Assembly: GCA_025782575.1 (NCBI GenBank)
Contig: JALGYY010000009.1
Span: 35,512-99,511 of the forward strand
Reading direction: 5' to 3'
Origin: a bacterium
Lineage (GTDB): Bacteria; Orphanbacterota; Orphanbacteria; Orphanbacterales; Orphanbacteraceae
Length of the DNA stretch: 64,000 bases
The stretch's first letter is position 1; each line of letters starts with the position of its first letter. A model generated the notes under the pieces. It saw nothing but the letters and a program-made list of their open reading frames with translations, was not told the origin of the DNA and did not search any database. The position numbers and the translations under genes were made by a program. Shown in pieces: positions 60,484 to 64,000 of the stretch.

Positions 60484-61848
60484 TCAGTTCGTGTAACCGA
60501 GGGCCTCCAGTTCTTTTCTGAGTTCCGGATCAAATTGATAGGTGGAATCCCCCTTTCCCGCCGCCAGTTTCGCCCCCGTCACCTGCTGAGTTGCGAGCAT
60601 TTCGAAGAGCTGATCACTGTAGTACGCCGTAGTGTCGGGATGGTCCGCGCTCACGTCGTTCAATTCGTGTGGATCATCATGCAGATCGTAGAGCCGGTCG
60701 CCCCCCTCCGGCTCATGAACGAATTTCCATCGGGCGGTAGTGAGAACGTAGTTACTGAGCTCCGGGTCGTGGCGCTGAATCTCGCAGTCCTGCCCGAGTA
60801 CGGGCGTCGCCAGAAAATCGTCATGTAAAACGAATCGTCCCGTAGCCTGCTTGAAGAAACCGTCTGTGGGCAAGAGGTCCCGCGCCAGCTGCAGAAAGGT
60901 AGGCAAGAGATCGACCTGGGAAATCACCTGGGGCACTCGCCGTGGGGGGACGCCCGGGATACGGATGATAGCCGGTACATGGAGCTGCTCTTCCCAGGTA
61001 AAGCTGTGCCCGGTGCGGCCATGCTGGCCGAGTCCTTCTCCGTGGTCGGATGTCAGCACCAATAGCGTGTTTTCCCACTCCCCACGAGATTTCAGCTTCT
61101 TGATCAGTTCCGCAATCCGGTCATCCACGGCCCGGATCTCGCCGTCGTAGTTGTTGACCATTTCCTGAATGGGCAGGAATCCTCCGTTCGGGAGCTGGAT
61201 CTTCTTCGCAAATCGGCGCTCTGTCATGTACTCGTCTATCCCGTCGCTGTCGGAGAAGAGCGAGCTGTACGGGTATTCAGGTTGATAGGGAAAGTGAGGG
61301 TCATAGTAGTGTACCCAGAGAAACCAGGGGCCATCCTCCTGCAAGTCGAGCCAGGAAAAAAGAGCCTCGTTGGTCTTTGTGGCGCGCCGCTCTTCGTTTT
61401 CCGGTTGATCAAAGTAGTCGAAACCGGCGTCAATACCGGTCGCCTTTTTGAGGGGCGTGGCGCTCACAAATGCGGCGGTCGTATAGCCGGCCGCCTGGGC
61501 GATTTCGGCATAAGATCGGAGCTCCGGGGAGGGCTCGAACCGAAAACCACCCCTGCGGACATTGGCGAGCACACCATGTTCGATCGGATAGGTCCCTGTG
61601 AGAAGCGATGTGTGGGACGGCAGCGTGGTTGCCATCGGAACATAACATCGCTCGAAGAATATCGATTCCGCCGCCAGCTTGTCGATTGTCGGTGCCGTCT
61701 CTCTGAAGTAGCCGTAACAGGCGAGGTGGCCGGCGCGGAGAGTATCGATCGTAATCAGCAGGAAGTTGGGCCGATCGAGCTTCTGTCCGCACCCGGGCGA
61801 AAAAAGGAGCGCGGCGCAGAGCGCGGCACGAGTCAAGCGGGCGATCAT
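60484..61848 (-). CDS. Sulfatase-fold lipoprotein, paralog of the first gene in the window
   Basis: 454 residues from the ATG at 61848, which gives a lipoprotein signal (ALCAALLFSPGC); an upstream ATG at 61944 adds 32 polar residues and destroys the signal. Motifs: LLITIDTLRAGHLACYGY, TLPSHTSLLTGTYPIEHG (Thr at the nucleophile position), WVHYYDPHFPYQ and LTSDHGEGLGQHGRTGH. Long blocks match the protein at 1-1224 (MATTLPSH, YPIEHGV, TTAAFVSATPLK, YMTERRFAKK). The tail is LRKELEALGYTN. The substrate is unknown. The ThiD gene lies just upstream in the same direction but is functionally unrelated. Confidence 0.87.
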   Translation of the reverse strand: MIARLTRAALCAALLFSPGCGQKLDRPNFLLITIDTLRAGHLACYGYFRETAPTIDKLAAESIFFERCYVPMATTLPSHTSLLTGTYPIEHGVLANVRRGGFRFEPSPELRSYAEIAQAAGYTTAAFVSATPLKKATGIDAGFDYFDQPENEERRATKTNEALFSWLDLQEDGPWFLWVHYYDPHFPYQPEYPYSSLFSDSDGIDEYMTERRFAKKIQLPNGGFLPIQEMVNNYDGEIRAVDDRIAELIKKLKSRGEWENTLLVLTSDHGEGLGQHGRTGHSFTWEEQLHVPAIIRIPGVPPRRVPQVISQVDLLPTFLQLARDLLPTDGFFKQATGRFVLHDDFLATPVLGQDCEIQRHDPELSNYVLTTARWKFVHEPEGGDRLYDLHDDPHELNDVSADHPDTTAYYSDQLFEMLATQQVTGAKLAAGKGDSTYQFDPELRKELEALGYTN

Positions 61849-61931
61849 CCGGCCCGGTTGAATGGTGCCGGCCTCATCGGTCGATTGTCGTTTCAAATCG
61901 ATCTCCCTGATTGTTGCATATCCTCCGCCGG

Positions 61932-62741
61932 TCACGGTTTCCACCCGGGAGAAAACCAGAACGGGTCGGTCGGGCCATGGCCGGCGCCGATCGGCAGGCC
62001 ATGCCGAATCGCCTCTGTAATGAACCGCTTGGCGTTCCGCGCCGCTTCCGGCACGTTATCGCCTAGGGCGATTCGTGCCGCGATTGCCGATGCGAATGTG
62101 CAGCCCGTGCCGTGCGTACTTGTAGTATCGACCCTCTCCGATCGAAGCTCGATCCGTTCGCCCGGCCCGGCGAGGAGATCCACCGCTTCTTTGCCGGTCA
62201 AGTCGCCCCCTTTGATAAGAACCCATTTCGCACCGAGATCGAGCAAGGGGGCGGCCACGTCTTGCATGTCGGCGAGGTTCCTGATCGGCCGGCCTGCAAG
62301 AACCGATGCTTCGTATACGTTCGGCGTCATCAAAGTGGCCCGCGGAATGAGCTCACGAATGATCACCTCGATCGCCTCGGTCCGGACGAGGGAGGCTTTC
62401 GAAGTGGCCACCATGACCGGATCGACTACAACAGGAATTTCGGGCCTGTCATTCAGTTCCCTGGCAACGGTGCTCACGATCTCCGGAGTCGACAGCATAC
62501 CCGTTTTCACTGCGGCAATCTCGAAGTCGTCAAAAACCGCTCGCATCTGGCTCCGGACGATCGAGGCGGGCACATCATGGATATCGATGACGCCCTGCGT
62601 ATTCTGGGCCGTAATCGAGGTCACCACGGTCGTGCCGAACAGGCCGAGAGCGGCAAACGTCTTCAGGTCCGCCTGGATGCCCGCTCCCCCGCCGGAATCC
62701 GACCCGGCAATCGTCATGACTGGTATGACAGTGTTCTTCAT
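61932..62741 (-). CDS. thiD: Hydroxymethylpyrimidine/phosphomethylpyrimidine kinase ThiD
   Basis: 269 residues, normal length. VMTIAGSDSGGGAGIQADLKTFAALG is the substrate-binding start. ITAQNTQGV, VVVDPVMVATS, TPNVYEASVLAG, VLIKGGDL and the anion-hole/catalytic segment STHGTGCTFASAIAA are all present. It makes HMP-pyrophosphate for thiamine synthesis. No other thi genes are adjacent and no thiamine riboswitch was seen upstream. The window holds several thiamine-dependent enzymes (KorB, SucA), which need its product. Confidence 0.95.
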   Translation of the reverse strand: MKNTVIPVMTIAGSDSGGGAGIQADLKTFAALGLFGTTVVTSITAQNTQGVIDIHDVPASIVRSQMRAVFDDFEIAAVKTGMLSTPEIVSTVARELNDRPEIPVVVDPVMVATSKASLVRTEAIEVIIRELIPRATLMTPNVYEASVLAGRPIRNLADMQDVAAPLLDLGAKWVLIKGGDLTGKEAVDLLAGPGERIELRSERVDTTSTHGTGCTFASAIAARIALGDNVPEAARNAKRFITEAIRHGLPIGAGHGPTDPFWFSPGWKP

Positions 62742-62905
62742 CTATTGCCGATGATATCGGAAGGGAAGGGCGGAGCCAAGGGGGAGTCTGAATGTGAGCC
62801 TGGACGCTGGCAATCGCTTTCTGTTTCTGGAATAGTCTCTTTGACCAGAGGGCCATCATTTCAGAGGATCAGTCATTGGCTGAAACAAAAGCGGATCAGG
62901 CGATC

Positions 62906-64000
62906 ATGAAAGGGTTCGTTGAGACTCTCTCTCTCGGGCTTCTGTTCGGCTGGGTCGCGACATGTGGATTTGGTCTCTATCGTAGCTGGATTTACATGGA
63001 GAACGGGCTTGCGATTCCGGCGATTGATATGTTCCGAGAGGCTGCGGTACTGGCATTTCCCGCCGGTCTGTATGCAGCCTTCGTCTTCGTCGCCGGCTAT
63101 CTACTTCTCCTCCGTCTTTTTTCGAAGAGTGCCGTGGCGGCGTTTCTTGCGACGGGCGTCGCTCTCGGCCCGTTTGCTCTCTACGCCCTTTATTATATTA
63201 ACAAGTGGTATCTGCCCGGTTTCTTCGAGTCGAAAAGCCTGCTCGCGAACTCCGGGATGACAGCCGCGAGCGTCCTGGTCTGGGTCGGGCTGGGAGCGTG
63301 GCTTTCCCGTTGGAGCGAGAAGCGGTTCCGGGGGAATCGGCGGGCTCGATTCGTTCAACCGGCGGCGCTAGCCCTGCTGGCATTCGCGCTCTATATCGGA
63401 GGGGGGGCGCTCATGGAGTCGCAGCACCCGACCCGAATCGTCTTTATCCTGGTCGACGCACTTCGTCCGGATCGTCTCGGTTGCTACGGCAATAGCAACG
63501 CCCCCTCACCGAATATCGACCGCCTGGCCGGCGAGTCAGTTCTGTTCACGAACGCTATCTCCCAGGGGACATTTACCAAAACAAGCGTGGCCTCCCTCTT
63601 TTCGTCACTGAATCCCTATCGGCACGGTGTGTATATCGGGAATGAGAAAAGAGACGGGGGGGTGGTCGCCATGGATGTGCTGGGTGATCAGAATGTAACG
63701 CTCGCCGAGGCTCTCCTGAATGAAAAGCTGATCACCAAAGGCATCGTACACAATATTCACTTGACCCGTTCGGCCGGCTTCGGACAGGGTTTTGTCGAGT
63801 ATCATGAGCAGCAGGGAAGTATCCAACTGATTAACACCCGCATGACCGAGTGGCTCAATCGAATCGGGAAGAAGCACAGCTTCTTTGCCTATCTCCACTA
63901 CATCGACGTGCATGATCCTTATCTCCCGCGAAAGCCGTTCGATGTGATGTACGGCACTGAAAGCCCCGATTTTTATGCCCGGTTCGACCTCGACAACTGG
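62906..64000 (+). CDS. Membrane-anchored sulfatase-fold transferase, 3' end missing
   Basis: Open to the window end (365 codons visible). I start at the ATG at 62906; an in-frame TTG at 62876 behind AGAGGA is possible. The N-terminal ~170 residues hold about five helices (SLGLLFGWVATCGFGLYRSW, AVLAFPAGLYAAFVFVAGYL, LALLAFALYIGGG). The catalytic domain follows: IVFILVDALRPDRLGCYGNS, and GTFTKTSVASLFSSLNPYRHG with Thr at the nucleophile position. YLHYIDVHDPYLP matches the third motif; the late DHG motif lies beyond the window. Membrane helices plus an outer catalytic domain with Thr is the plan of EptA and LtaS, so a phosphoglycerol- or phosphoethanolamine-type transferase is the best guess. 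Confidence 0.85.
   Translation, partial: MKGFVETLSLGLLFGWVATCGFGLYRSWIYMENGLAIPAIDMFREAAVLAFPAGLYAAFVFVAGYLLLLRLFSKSAVAAFLATGVALGPFALYALYYINKWYLPGFFESKSLLANSGMTAASVLVWVGLGAWLSRWSEKRFRGNRRARFVQPAALALLAFALYIGGGALMESQHPTRIVFILVDALRPDRLGCYGNSNAPSPNIDRLAGESVLFTNAISQGTFTKTSVASLFSSLNPYRHGVYIGNEKRDGGVVAMDVLGDQNVTLAEALLNEKLITKGIVHNIHLTRSAGFGQGFVEYHEQQGSIQLINTRMTEWLNRIGKKHSFFAYLHYIDVHDPYLPRKPFDVMYGTESPDFYARFDLDNW

Noticed and set aside
1..64000. CRISPR arrays, insertion sequences, prophage or plasmid origins.
   Set aside because: No regularly spaced direct repeats, transposase, integrase or replication genes were seen.

Overview
The window is GC-rich, gene-dense DNA from a Gram-negative-type bacterium. 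Evidence for an outer membrane: a beta-barrel protein ending in Phe, several lipoprotein signals, and tandem RND pumps with a periplasmic adaptor. Secreted proteins carry C-terminal YPNP/FlgD-Ig-like sorting domains of the type IX kind, and there is a CRTAC1/ASPIC propeller protein. This mix fits an uncultured FCB-group lineage such as Eisenbacteria, Gemmatimonadota or Latescibacterota; that placement is inference. TGA is an ordinary stop here, and TTG/GTG starts with good Shine-Dalgarno sequences are common.

Layout. 1-9.9 kb: a truncated sulfatase-fold gene, a permease fused to an FG-GAP/ASPIC propeller, a beta-barrel, a DASS transporter, an SpmA-SpmB fusion, a tRNA-binding protein and a lipoprotein FKBP. 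10-12.9 kb: a nuclease pair, DEDDh-like plus GIY-YIG and an SbcD/Mre11-like phosphoesterase. 12.9-15.1 kb: a decayed sorting domain, a small secreted protein, and a secreted thioredoxin-like protein whose CxxC reads UxxC because of one in-frame TGA, with a SECIS-like hairpin directly behind it. This is a strong candidate for a new selenoprotein.

15.1-29.9 kb (minus strand): one compact operon, korA-korB, a PFOR-like protein with a tethered ferredoxin, rnfB, a 1483-residue PFOR-like protein, rnfC-D-G-E-A, and a small Cys-rich membrane protein. Most junctions are 4-nt overlaps. The two PFOR-like proteins lack the thiamine and proximal-cluster motifs, so they look like electron-transfer or docking subunits that wire a 2-oxoacid:ferredoxin oxidoreductase to the Rnf ion pump. 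This is the most interesting system in the window.

30.4-33.9 kb: ResB and CcsA (system II cytochrome c maturation). 33.9-47.3 kb: malate dehydrogenase, an ABC-2 exporter followed by a secreted TPR-CHAT protein, 2-oxoglutarate dehydrogenase E1, a PPi-type phosphofructokinase, NfeD and a slipin. 47.4-57.2 kb: a glycine-rich lipoprotein and an adaptor-RND-RND operon. 57.3-64 kb: a GT-C-type membrane glycosyltransferase, three more sulfatase-fold proteins and ThiD. All four sulfatase-fold proteins have Thr where sulfatases have the formylglycine Cys/Ser.

No tRNA, rRNA, CRISPR array, insertion sequence or phage gene was recognised.
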